Below, in pieces: positions 24,457 through 33,528 of a stretch of DNA of 64,000 nt. Positions within the stretch are counted from its first letter, which is position 1; every line of letters begins with the position of its first letter. Below the pieces are notes generated by a model. It was given only the letters and a program-made list of their open reading frames with translations, ran no database searches and was not told the DNA's origin. The position numbers were made by a program, and so were the translations under genes. Source of the DNA: Armatimonadota bacterium (lineage in GTDB: Bacteria; Armatimonadota; Hebobacteria; CAIYQO01); contig JAKPKV010000030.1 in assembly GCA_029553475.1 (NCBI GenBank), positions 98,585 to 162,584 of the forward strand, given 5' to 3'.

Positions 24457-25794
24457 ATGAGGCCGTCGCCCTCGGAGATACCGCACCCGTTCTGCTGGCC
24501 GTGCGCCGCCGCGCCTGCCACGCCGTCGCGCCGGGCACTGCTGCTGGCGTACTACGCGCCGCCACATCCCTCGGTCGCCTCTCACCGTCCGGAAGCCCTC
24601 TCTCGCTGGCTGCCGGAGCACGGTTGGGAGACGACGGTGGTGGCGCCGGAGCGGGAAGGCACGCCCGAGGGCATCATCCAGACTCCCGATCCGAGCTGGC
24701 ATCGTCATCTGGAAACCGCATCGCTGACGCGGGAGCTCACCCGCACCCGCCCCGGCCCGCTGGGCGCCCTCATGAAGCGCGCCAAACTCGCCCTGCGCCG
24801 CTTCCCGCGCTGGCATGACGAGTTTGCCGCCTGGAGCTACGGCCTGGTCCCGCGGGCCATTGCCGCCGGGCGGCAACGCCGGGTGCACCTCGTCTGGGCG
24901 ACCTGCGCGCCCTTCTCGCTGGCGCCGGCGGCGGTCGCGGTGGCGCGCGCGCTGGACGTGCCGTGCGCGCTGGACCTGCGCGATCCGCTGCCGGAGCACC
25001 TGCGCTATACGCGGGGAGCCGACCACTGGTTCTACCGCGCCCTCGCCGGGGCACGGGCGGTGACGCTGGCCACCACTTCCTGCGACACGCCCGCCCTGCG
25101 CCAGGTGTGGGGCTCGCGCCCGGTGTCCCCCATCCTCAGCGGCATGTGGGAGGTGGACCCCGTGCCCGCGCGTCCCGCCGACCGCTTCATCATCCTGCAC
25201 GCCGGGATGCTCTACGGCGGCGAGCGCGATCCCGGCCCGCTGCTGCGCGCCGTCGCGCGGCTGGCGGCGGAATCGGACGCCTTCCGCGCGCGCGCCCGCA
25301 TCCAACTGGTGGGCATAGACAGCGCCGCCGTGCGCCGGCACCCCGATTACCCGCCGGTCGCCGACCTCTGCGAACTGATCGAGCAGACGCCGTACCGCGA
25401 CGTGCGCGCGATGATGGCCGCCGCTTCCACGCTGCTCATCCTCATGGGTGAGGAGTGGTATCTGCGCGACGCCGTGCCCGCCAAGCTGTACGATTATCTC
25501 CCTTTTGAAGCGCCTATCCTCGCCATCGGCGGGATGCGCGGCGTCCTCGCCCACCTGCTGGCGTGGTCCGGCGCGGGCGCCTGGATGACGGCGCCGGAGG
25601 CCATCGCCGATGTCCTCCGCGCGCATTTCCAGCGCTGGCAGGCCGACGGCGTGGTGCGCGCCCCGCGCCACCCCGCGGCGCTGGCCTATCTCACCCAGCG
25701 GCGCATGGCGGCGGAATTCGCCGAGGTGTTCAACGCGACCGTGGAACACCGTCCCATCGCCTGCCGCCCCGGGCCGCCGTGGGAGGGTGAGTGA
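24457..25794 (+). CDS. Glycosyltransferase, GT4-like (GT-B fold)
   Basis: 445 residues. After about 27 variable residues, RALLLAYYAPPHPSVASHRPEAL matches the N-terminus of GT4-like enzymes acting on surface glycans. VWATCAPFSLAPAAVAVARALDVPCALDLRDP is the usual second segment and ILHAGMLYGGERDPGPLLRAV opens the nucleotide-binding half. PAKLYDYLPFEAPILAIG near residue 350 corresponds to the donor-binding helix. The ATG at 24457 is supported by an adjacent TATAAT box. Probably transfers a sugar in exopolysaccharide or LPS synthesis. 111 bp before the VIT/VWA gene. Confidence 0.8.
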   Translation: MRPSPSEIPHPFCWPCAAAPATPSRRALLLAYYAPPHPSVASHRPEALSRWLPEHGWETTVVAPEREGTPEGIIQTPDPSWHRHLETASLTRELTRTRPGPLGALMKRAKLALRRFPRWHDEFAAWSYGLVPRAIAAGRQRRVHLVWATCAPFSLAPAAVAVARALDVPCALDLRDPLPEHLRYTRGADHWFYRALAGARAVTLATTSCDTPALRQVWGSRPVSPILSGMWEVDPVPARPADRFIILHAGMLYGGERDPGPLLRAVARLAAESDAFRARARIQLVGIDSAAVRRHPDYPPVADLCELIEQTPYRDVRAMMAAASTLLILMGEEWYLRDAVPAKLYDYLPFEAPILAIGGMRGVLAHLLAWSGAGAWMTAPEAIADVLRAHFQRWQADGVVRAPRHPAALAYLTQRRMAAEFAEVFNATVEHRPIACRPGPPWEGE

Positions 25795-25905
25795 TGCGCC
25801 CATGTTCATCTCCATCGCCCGGACGGGAACATTTCCGCCCCCGCCGTCGTCTAAACCGGCAACGGCTCACTCGGCGATGGTATCACCGGCACAGGAGGTT
25901 CCACC

Positions 25906-28900
25906 ATGCGGTTCGTTGCCTTGTTTTTCGGCCTGGTCTTCGCCCTGGGCGCGCTGCGCGCCCAGCCCGCGTCCCCGCCCATTGACGCCGACGTCACCCA
26001 GGGCGCGCTGCGCGTGCGCGCGGCGGACGGCGCCGTGGTCGAGTGCCCGCTGACGCACACGGCGGTGAAGGGAGACATTTCCGGCTTCATCGCCCGCGTG
26101 CAGGTGACGCAGACCTTCGTCAACACCGCGGCAGACAACATTGAAGCGGTCTACGTCTTCCCGCTGCCCAATACCGCGGCGGTGGACGGCATGACGATGG
26201 TCATCGGCGACCGCCGCGTCGTGGGCGTTATCAAGCAGCGCGCGGACGCCCGCCGGCTTTACGAGGAAGCGCTCAGCCGTGGCGCCACCGCCAGCCTGCT
26301 GGAGCAGGAGCGGCCGAATATCTTCACGCAGTCCGTCGGCAACATCCCGCCCGGCCAGGAAGTGCGCATCGAAATCACCTATCTCGACGTGCTGCGCTAT
26401 GACATGGGCTCGTATGAGTTCCACTTCCCCATGGTGGTGGGCCCGCGCTACCTGCCCGGCGGCGACCGCGTGCCGGACGCCGCGCGCATCACCCCGCCGG
26501 TGCTGGAACCCGGCCAGCGCAACGGCCACGATATCAGCCTCTCGCTCACCCTGGAAGCCGGTGTGCCGATTCATGCCATCCACACCTCCTCACACCGCTC
26601 GAATATCACGCCGGTCCGGAATACCGGGGCGAAGGTGATGCTGCTGCCCAATGACGCCATCCCGAACAAGGACTTCATCCTGCGCTACAAGGTGGCGGGC
26701 GAGCAGCCGCAACTGGCCATGCTCGCGCACAAGCCGGAGGGCGGAGACGGCTATTTCATGCTGATGATGCAGCCGTCGCTGGATCACGCGCTGCGCACCG
26801 CCCCGCCGCGCGAGATGGTCTTTCTGGTGGATGTCTCCGGCTCGATGAGCGGCGCCCCCACCGAGAAGGTGAAGCAGACGATGCGCGAGTTTTTCGCGCG
26901 CGCCCGCCCCGACGATACCATCCAGGTCATCATCTTTTTCAGCGATGCGCGGAAGCTCTTTGACAAACCGGTGCCGGCCACCGCCGCCAACGTCGCCCGC
27001 GCGCTGAACTTCACCGACGGCCTCACCGCCGGCGGAGGCACGGAGATGCTGAAAGGCGTGCAGCTGACGCTCACCGAGCCGGTGGACCCGAAGCGCGTGC
27101 GCATCGTGGTGATGCTCACCGACGGCTATATCGGCAACGAGACGGAGATCATTGAGGCGGTCGGCAAACACGCCGGCGACGACCTGCGCTTCTGGACGCT
27201 GGGCATCGGCGCCGCGCCGAACCGCTACCTGCTGGACGGCGTGGCGCGGCAGGGGGGCGGCAAATCCGCGGTGATTGATCTGAATACGAATCCCGAGCAG
27301 ATCGTCGCCGACGCCGTGGAGCGCATGCACCGCGCGCAGTTGGCGAAGATCAAGCTCCAGTGGGGCGGGTTGGCGGTGCATGACGTGCTGCCGCGCAAGA
27401 TCCCCGACCTGTGGGCGGGCGCGCCGGTGGTGCTTTTTGGCAAATACGCCGAAGGCGGCGCGGGAAAAGTCACCGCCAGCGGCACGGCCGACGGCAAGCC
27501 GCTGTCCTTCAGCGTGGATGTCTCGCTGCCGCACAGCGACTATCGCCAGCACGACGTGCTGCCGCAAATCTGGGCGCGGCAGAAGATTGACGATCTCAGC
27601 GCGCAGATGGTGGATGCCGATGACACGCCCGTCATCGAGGAAATCACCCGGCTCGCCCTCGATTACCACCTGATGAGCCCGTACACCAGCTTGGTCGCGA
27701 TAGACGAAGCCGAGCTGGGTGCGCACAGCGACCCCCCCACCCCGCCGCGCCGCGTCGCCGTGCCGGTGCCGCTGCCGGAGGGGGTGAGCTACGCGGGCGT
27801 CTTCGGCGGCGACGTGGTGACGCTGACGGATGCGCAGGCCGTGGCGCTGCCCACCGTCGTGGACGCGCCGATGGCAAAAGCCCCGTACGGGGCGCGGGCC
27901 GGCCAGGCTGGAGTGGCGCTGCCCAAGGCCGCGGACACGGCGATGGCGCCGTCCCCCGCGCCGCCGAAGACGCTGGGGTTGGCAATCCCTATAGCGCCAG
28001 TTGCCATATTGGGCGCGTTGAGCGGTTTGATCGGTGGCGGCAGCACGACGCCAATGCCGACGACGACATACCGGATGCCAGCGGATGAGCGTGGGATGCA
28101 GAACATTCCGCGGTTGCGCGGGCAGATCACTGCTGGCGTCAGGAGCAGCGGCGTCAATTATCTCGATGCTTCCGCGGTGGCGGGCAAGAGTAGCGCCACG
28201 TATGTCGCCCGCGCGACGGAGTACCTGCGTGCGGACAATATCCCCGAAGAAATCATCCCCGACGTCGAAGACGCGATGACAATCGTGGAGGAGCTGCTGC
28301 GGGCGAACAACCCGGAGGCCGCGTTCCGGCAAGCGCAGCACGCGCTTTTCCTCACCCGCATCGCCGGAAGCAGGGCTCCCCTGTCGGCAGTGGAAGCCCT
28401 GGTTACGCGGGCGCGGCAGGCGTGCCTCACCACCTATGTCGAGGCGCTGCCCGATCTCGACACGCGGCTGACCCTGGTGATCCGCAACAAATCGCTGGAG
28501 GAGGCGCTGCGGATGATCGCCGCCGAGAGCGGGGTGACGCTGACGGTCGGTGACGGCGCCGCCGACGCGCGGGCGCTGCTGGAGGTGCGCGAGCTGCGCG
28601 TGCCCTACCTGGACCTGCGGCGGGCGACGGTCGCGCAGGCGCTGGAATGGATGCTGACGCCGCTGATGCTGAGCTGGCGGGTGGACGACGGCACGGTCGT
28701 CATTGACTCGATGCGGCGGATGAGCGGCGCCACGGCGTGGCTGTACAACGTGAGCGCCCTCACGACCCCGACGCCGGACGAGCTGGCGGATGACGCCGGC
28801 GCGAAGGCGGCGGCGAACGTGCTCGCGCTCTTACTGCAGGCCGTACGGGCGGAAATCGGGCTATCCGGCGACGACCCGCAACAGAGCTACACGGCGTATT

Positions 28901-29784
28901 ACCTCGATGCCGGCCACATCATGGTCTACGGCGACCGGGACGCGCACGAGAGCGCGGCGGCGCTGTTGCGGGCGCTGAGCACGCCGATGCCCCGCTTGAA
29001 AGGCTACGAGGGGCTGCAGTTGATCACCGCGGCGCGCGCGGACGCCTACGCGAAGAGCGCGGCGGAGCGCCGGGGGCCTGAGGTGCGGCTGGCGATGATC
29101 CAGGCGATGCACGACTGGTCGTGGGCGCTGATGGCGGACGCCTACCGCGGCGCGGTGAATGTCGAGGCGCTGACCCGCCTGCAGGCGGCGTGGATTTCGC
29201 CGGAGATGGACGCGGTGCTATCCGGTCCCTACCGCCTCATCGCGCTGCGCTCGGCGTGGGCGATCAGCCGGGCGGCGCGGCGGCTGCCGGATGATGTCGA
29301 GCTGAACATCCTCGCGCGGCAAACCTACAGCAAGGCGGGCGGGCAACTCTCGGCGCTCATCGCCGCGCTGGGCGAACAACCGGACGACGCCACCCGCTAC
29401 CTGTGCCTGCTGTATGCCACCCTCACCGCCAGGACCGCGCTGCCCGGCGCGGGCGATCCCGCCGGCCCGGTGGCCCAGGCGACGGCGCTGCTGACGGCGA
29501 TGAAGGATCAGGACCCCTACCGGGTGATCACGCGCTCCCTGCTCGCGCCCTCGGCGGCGGACACCAACGCCCTCGCGCGCTTCTTCACCGAAGGCAAACT
29601 GCAGGGCGCCGACCTGATCATCCTCGGCGTGCAGGCCGCCGCCCAGACGCGCGGCGGAGCCTGGGCGGCGGCGCGCCGCGCGCTGCCGGAGCTCCTCGGG
29701 GGCCAGCGTCTCGACGGCCACGTCACCCTCCTCGCCAACCGCATGGCGGCGGCGTATGAGCGGGAATGGGCCTTGCGGCGCTGA
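25906..29784 (+). CDS. Secreted VIT and von Willebrand factor A protein with C-terminal secretin-like (STN) region
   Basis: 1292 residues. Signal peptide at 1-19 (MRFVALFFGLVFALGALRAQ). A VIT domain spans about 25-155 (DISGFIARVQVTQTFVN, IEAVYVFPLPNTAAVDGM). A vWA domain starts near 300 with the metal-binding DVSGSMSG (D309, S311, S313) and TDGYIG. After a linker rich in Pro/Ala and glycine (about 600-730) comes a region at about 855-940, LRNKSLEEAL-like then YLDLRRATVAQALEWMLTPL, which resembles STN/secretin N-domains. The last 350 residues are helical and unassigned. AGGAGG lies six bases before the ATG. Probably envelope-associated adhesion or complex assembly; the joining of VIT-vWA to an STN-like module is uncommon. 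Confidence 0.85.
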   Translation: MRFVALFFGLVFALGALRAQPASPPIDADVTQGALRVRAADGAVVECPLTHTAVKGDISGFIARVQVTQTFVNTAADNIEAVYVFPLPNTAAVDGMTMVIGDRRVVGVIKQRADARRLYEEALSRGATASLLEQERPNIFTQSVGNIPPGQEVRIEITYLDVLRYDMGSYEFHFPMVVGPRYLPGGDRVPDAARITPPVLEPGQRNGHDISLSLTLEAGVPIHAIHTSSHRSNITPVRNTGAKVMLLPNDAIPNKDFILRYKVAGEQPQLAMLAHKPEGGDGYFMLMMQPSLDHALRTAPPREMVFLVDVSGSMSGAPTEKVKQTMREFFARARPDDTIQVIIFFSDARKLFDKPVPATAANVARALNFTDGLTAGGGTEMLKGVQLTLTEPVDPKRVRIVVMLTDGYIGNETEIIEAVGKHAGDDLRFWTLGIGAAPNRYLLDGVARQGGGKSAVIDLNTNPEQIVADAVERMHRAQLAKIKLQWGGLAVHDVLPRKIPDLWAGAPVVLFGKYAEGGAGKVTASGTADGKPLSFSVDVSLPHSDYRQHDVLPQIWARQKIDDLSAQMVDADDTPVIEEITRLALDYHLMSPYTSLVAIDEAELGAHSDPPTPPRRVAVPVPLPEGVSYAGVFGGDVVTLTDAQAVALPTVVDAPMAKAPYGARAGQAGVALPKAADTAMAPSPAPPKTLGLAIPIAPVAILGALSGLIGGGSTTPMPTTTYRMPADERGMQNIPRLRGQITAGVRSSGVNYLDASAVAGKSSATYVARATEYLRADNIPEEIIPDVEDAMTIVEELLRANNPEAAFRQAQHALFLTRIAGSRAPLSAVEALVTRARQACLTTYVEALPDLDTRLTLVIRNKSLEEALRMIAAESGVTLTVGDGAADARALLEVRELRVPYLDLRRATVAQALEWMLTPLMLSWRVDDGTVVIDSMRRMSGATAWLYNVSALTTPTPDELADDAGAKAAANVLALLLQAVRAEIGLSGDDPQQSYTAYYLDAGHIMVYGDRDAHESAAALLRALSTPMPRLKGYEGLQLITAARADAYAKSAAERRGPEVRLAMIQAMHDWSWALMADAYRGAVNVEALTRLQAAWISPEMDAVLSGPYRLIALRSAWAISRAARRLPDDVELNILARQTYSKAGGQLSALIAALGEQPDDATRYLCLLYATLTARTALPGAGDPAGPVAQATALLTAMKDQDPYRVITRSLLAPSAADTNALARFFTEGKLQGADLIILGVQAAAQTRGGAWAAARRALPELLGGQRLDGHVTLLANRMAAAYEREWALRR

Positions 29785-30018
29785 CGCAACATCCCCGCCG
29801 TCCCCCTCCCCATCACGGGAGGGGGACTTGTAGCGTCCCCCGGATTGAAATCCGGGGCTGGAGGAACGAAGTCCGCCCCCGCGGACTGGCCGGAGCGGAC
29901 CGAGCAACCGGATACCGCGCACAGCGGGAGTCATTTATCAAAAGTATGCATCGGGATCGCCCGCCCATGATGGCTCGCGAGGACGCTCGCCCGCCCAGGG
30001 TGCGGATGCAGGCCAAGT

Positions 30019-30077
30019 CACCAAACCCCGTTCGTAGTGAGCCCCGCTGCGTGCCTCACTACGAACGGGGTTTGGTG
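30019..30077. repeat. 23-bp inverted repeat of the TTCGTAGTGAG family
   Basis: Arms 30019-30041 and 30055-30077 are perfect complements with a 13-base loop CCCCGCTGCGTGC. A second, shorter copy is at 46614-46651 in the opposite orientation of the loop words. May act as terminator or as a REP-like element. Confidence 0.75.
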
Positions 30078-30147
30078 TTACCGGGGGCAAAGGCGGCGGC
30101 GCAGACTTTTTGAAAACAGTTTCTCCAGCTCACCCAGCTATCAGCGC

Positions 30148-30176
30148 TTGAATTTCAATCGTTTAACTGCTATTAT
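30148..30176 (+). promoter_or_regulatory. Promoter of the first heparinase-like gene
   Basis: TTGAAT (30148-30153), 17-bp spacer, TATTAT (30171-30176) in a locally AT-rich stretch. Expected start near 30183 gives a leader of about 47 nt. Confidence 0.75.
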
Positions 30177-30229
30177 TGCATGCATACTCCCGCGTTTGCG
30201 TGGCTCGGCTGTCGCGAAAGGGGCATCGT

Positions 30230-33200
30230 ATGTGCAACACAACGTCCCACCCCGGCCTGGTGGTGCTGGCCGTCCTCTTCCTCTTCCCCTGCTTCGCCCT
30301 GCCGTTGGCCGCGCAGGAGGCGCTGATCCAGACCATTGTCTTGAAAGACGATCTCGGACAGGCATGGAGCCATGATCTGGTGTTCTTCCCGCTCGCGCAG
30401 CCGCTCTCGGCGCAGGAACAGGCGGAGGTGACGCTGCTCGGGCCGGATGGGAACGCGCTGCCCTGCCAATTCAGCGGCGATGGCGCGCAGACGCGCATCG
30501 CTTTCCTCGCCGATCTGCCGGCGTATGGCGAAAGCCGATATCGCCTGGTACGTCAGGCGCCAACCGCCGCGCCCAATCCGCTGCGCATTGAGCGGACCGC
30601 GGAATCGCTGCGCGTGAGCAACGGCATCACCGGCGTCGAGGTGCCCACCCCGGCGGGCCGCTACCAGGATGGGCCGCTCCGCGGCATCCGTCTGCAATCC
30701 GGCGCGTGGATTGGCGACAGCCGCCTGATCACGAAACGCGCGATCGCCGGCTATGACGTGGTCGTGGCCGCCGCCGGACCGGTGTATGTGGATCTCGAAT
30801 GCCGGTATCGCTTCGCCGGGGAGAAAAGCTGGGTGATGACGCTACGGATCATCGCCGGGGAGCCGGTGGTGCTCATCCACGAGACCTTCAATCTCGACGA
30901 CGACTCCCGCTGGGATTTCGTGGTCAGCCGGGGATTTGCGCCCACCCACGTCTTCGCGCGCCCGTCCGAAGATACCCGCTATTCGTTCGCCCCGCTGACC
31001 TATCAGGATAACGCCACCCTGGTGCGCCTCTGCCCCTGGGCGGCGTGGTGGGATCGCCGCAACAACACCTTCTTCGGCCTGCTGCAGGCCAAAGAGACCA
31101 CCTTCGGCTATGACAGCGCGCGACAACGCCTGACCATGCAGCCGCTGCCGCAGCAGCCGGCTGATGACGATATGCTGATCGCCGCCGCCGGCGACGTGGC
31201 GACCTGGGCGCGCGGCGGTCCGGACATCTATGACGCCGGCCCGGGCAAATTCGTGCCGGTGGTGTCGTCGCAAGACGGCCTGCTCGCCTTCCAACTGCAG
31301 CTCGCCGCCCCCGGACGCCGCTGGCTGCTCGGCACGGGCGCCGTCACCGAGCACCTGGTGGCCGATACGGACGTCGCCCCGGCACAGCGCCTGCTGAACC
31401 GCTACTGCGAAACGCCGCTGAATACCGTCAAAGAGATGCCGCTGCGCTGGAAGCGCACAATGGCGCACCCGCATCTCGGCATCACCGCGGCTGACGCGAA
31501 ACGGCTGGTCGCCGCGCCGAACTATGAGGACATCCTGGCGAAAAATCCGCAGTCGCGCGAATTGAAGCGCCTCTGCCTGCCCGCCATCGCCGGGCAACCG
31601 CTGACGCAGGAGCAGGCGCGCATCACCGCCATCAAAGCGGATCTTCAGCAGAAGCTCGACGCGATGGTCGGGTATTTCCGCTACGGCAATAACCGCCGCG
31701 GCTCCGCCATGTTCGGCACCATCATCCCGCGCATAGATGTCGGATACGTGCTGCCGCCCCTCGATCTCGCCCTGGGCGCCGGCCTGTACACGCCTGAAGA
31801 GCAGGAGCGCATCTTCGCGCAGTTGGCCTTCGTCGCGGAAAAACTCCTCAGTCCGGATTATCAATCGCCGGGCCGATCGCTGACCGGCAACCCGAATATG
31901 GTCACCGCCTGGTGCGGAGCGCTGGTGATGATGGCGTGCATGATGCCGGAGCACCCGCGCGCCAAAGCCTGGTATACCGAAGGGATGGGACGGCTGGATT
32001 ACATGCTGGAGCACTGGCAGGGCCCGAATGGCGCGTGGATCGAGGCGCCGCACTACATGATGGCGGCCATTGATCCCATCTTCCTGGCCAAAGTCGCCGC
32101 GGTCAACGCCGGCTTCACGGAAGGGCGGCTCGATGAACGGCTCATCCGCGCGGTGATGTTTCTGGCGAAGATCAGCACGCCCCCCGATCCGAATTTTGTG
32201 AACCGGCGCCATTACCCGCCGATCGGGAACACCTACCTGAATGAGACGAGCCTGATGTTCGGCGCGGTGGCGAAGCTGTATCGCGGGGCGGAGCCGGAGC
32301 AGGCGGCGGCGCTGCAGTGGATGTGGCAGCAGCAGGGGAAACCCTATTGGGTCGGGCTTGGCGGCGCGGCGTCGCTCGATTTTTATCGCGAGCTGCTCAT
32401 GGATGAGTCCTGGGATCCTCCGGCGCCGAAGTGGACCAGCGAAGCCTTCCCCGGTTTCGGCGCCGTGCTGCGCAGCGGTTTCCCCGGCGACCGCGAAACC
32501 TGCATGATTTATCACCAGGGCGAGATCGCCACCCAGCACTATGATTACGATCAGGGCGCCTTCGAGCTCTGGGCGAAAGGCCGCCCGCTGTCGCTGGACT
32601 GGGGATATGAAGGCCGCGCGCCCGCCTGGCATCACAACTGCATGGATATCGGCAACGCGCAGGGCAAGGTGCGCACCTTCGCCGCCGCCCCGACGGTGGA
32701 TTATCTCCACGGGCACCAGAGCGGATGGGACCGGCAGGTGCTCTTCCTGAAAGACGCCGATCCGCTGAAGCCGAATTACTTCGTGCTGCGCGACTCGACG
32801 GACGGTACCGGCACCGCGAACTGGTGGCTGTGGGTGAACACCCGGAAAGAGGATCCCCAGCAGGCCATCCGGAAACATGGCGAGCTGGTGCAGGCCGTCG
32901 GAGAGCACGACGTGGACCTCGATATCTGGTTCGCGCCGCCCAACGCCGATCGCATACCGAAGCTGGAGATCAAAGAGCTCACCGTTGCCACCGTGAAAGG
33001 CTATCCGGATGGCGGCTGGTCCAGTTGGACGGAGGGCAAAACGACGCAGCAGGGCCTGCACCTGGTGCAGCCGCGCGGTGAGCCGCTCGTGTCGCTGCTC
33101 TACCCCCGCCTGCGCGACGAGCCGCCCGCGAAAATGCTCGCGCTGGCCGGGGGCAAGGTCATCAAAATCATCACCCCCGCCGGGACGGACTACGCCATGC

Positions 33201-33379
33201 TCGCGCTGGAGCCGTTCACCTACACCGATGGGCCGCTCACCTTCTCCGGCACCGCCGGCGCGATTCAGGTGCGCGGGAGACAGGTGACGCTGACCCTCTG
33301 CGCCGGAGGGACGGTGAGCTTCGGCAGCGCGAAGCTGGCCGCCGAACAACCGGCGTCAAAGACGTTCGCTCGCTACTGA
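30230..33379 (+). CDS. Secreted heparinase II/III-like protein, copy A
   Basis: 1049 residues. Signal peptide at about 7-29 (GLVVLAVLFLFPCFALPLAAQ). The N-terminal 400 residues are beta-rich and unassigned. HPHLGITAADAKRLVAAPNY near 415 opens an alpha/alpha toroid as in heparinase II/III-type lyases, containing NPNMVTAWCGALVMMACMM and GAWIEAPHYMMAAID. A beta-sandwich follows with GEIATQHYDYDQGAFELWAKGRP and ILFLK-type strand VLFLKDADPLKPNYFVLRD. Predicted to cleave acidic polysaccharide in the periplasm or outside. The ATG at 30230 has AAAGGGG upstream and begins the signal peptide. Catalytic Asn/His/Tyr not assigned with certainty. A second protein of the same plan is at 40561-44277. Confidence 0.78.
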   Translation: MCNTTSHPGLVVLAVLFLFPCFALPLAAQEALIQTIVLKDDLGQAWSHDLVFFPLAQPLSAQEQAEVTLLGPDGNALPCQFSGDGAQTRIAFLADLPAYGESRYRLVRQAPTAAPNPLRIERTAESLRVSNGITGVEVPTPAGRYQDGPLRGIRLQSGAWIGDSRLITKRAIAGYDVVVAAAGPVYVDLECRYRFAGEKSWVMTLRIIAGEPVVLIHETFNLDDDSRWDFVVSRGFAPTHVFARPSEDTRYSFAPLTYQDNATLVRLCPWAAWWDRRNNTFFGLLQAKETTFGYDSARQRLTMQPLPQQPADDDMLIAAAGDVATWARGGPDIYDAGPGKFVPVVSSQDGLLAFQLQLAAPGRRWLLGTGAVTEHLVADTDVAPAQRLLNRYCETPLNTVKEMPLRWKRTMAHPHLGITAADAKRLVAAPNYEDILAKNPQSRELKRLCLPAIAGQPLTQEQARITAIKADLQQKLDAMVGYFRYGNNRRGSAMFGTIIPRIDVGYVLPPLDLALGAGLYTPEEQERIFAQLAFVAEKLLSPDYQSPGRSLTGNPNMVTAWCGALVMMACMMPEHPRAKAWYTEGMGRLDYMLEHWQGPNGAWIEAPHYMMAAIDPIFLAKVAAVNAGFTEGRLDERLIRAVMFLAKISTPPDPNFVNRRHYPPIGNTYLNETSLMFGAVAKLYRGAEPEQAAALQWMWQQQGKPYWVGLGGAASLDFYRELLMDESWDPPAPKWTSEAFPGFGAVLRSGFPGDRETCMIYHQGEIATQHYDYDQGAFELWAKGRPLSLDWGYEGRAPAWHHNCMDIGNAQGKVRTFAAAPTVDYLHGHQSGWDRQVLFLKDADPLKPNYFVLRDSTDGTGTANWWLWVNTRKEDPQQAIRKHGELVQAVGEHDVDLDIWFAPPNADRIPKLEIKELTVATVKGYPDGGWSSWTEGKTTQQGLHLVQPRGEPLVSLLYPRLRDEPPAKMLALAGGKVIKIITPAGTDYAMLALEPFTYTDGPLTFSGTAGAIQVRGRQVTLTLCAGGTVSFGSAKLAAEQPASKTFARY

Positions 33380-33408
33380 CGCCGTGATGCACGCTCCGCC
33401 GGCGCCCT

Positions 33409-33437
33409 GCCGCCCGCGCGTGTGACGCGCGGGCGGC
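33409..33437 (+). terminator. Strong hairpin after heparinase-like gene A
   Basis: 13-bp GC stem (33409-33421 with 33425-33437) and a three-base loop, followed by GTTCTC. 29 bp after the stop codon. Confidence 0.7.
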
Positions 33438-33477
33438 GTTCTCATGCCACGCCGTCACCTGACCTGGCGCCGTCTTC

Positions 33478-33507
33478 TTTACGTCACGAGACCTTTTCAT
33501 CTAGAAT
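33478..33507 (+). promoter_or_regulatory. Promoter of the alpha/beta hydrolase gene
   Basis: TTTACG (33478-33483), 18-bp spacer, TAGAAT (33502-33507). AGGAGG follows in the leader, before the ATG at 33529. Confidence 0.6.
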
Positions 33508-33528
33508 AGGCCGACAGGAGGCTCGCGC

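Larger units (their letters stand above)
29785..30229. other. Intergenic region with nested hairpins and a promoter
   Basis: No gene. Overlapping hairpins follow the VIT gene: GGGGGAC-GTCCCCC (29821-29841) and the 9-2-9 palindrome at 29838-29857. A 23-bp inverted repeat is at 30019-30077 and the promoter of the next gene at 30148-30176. Confidence 0.7.

Noticed and set aside
29766..30113. 115-codon plus-strand frame after the VIT gene
   Set aside because: It runs over hairpin repeats and encodes Arg/Pro-rich sequence.
30842..33349. 835-codon open frame on the minus strand
   Set aside because: Antisense shadow of heparinase-like gene A.
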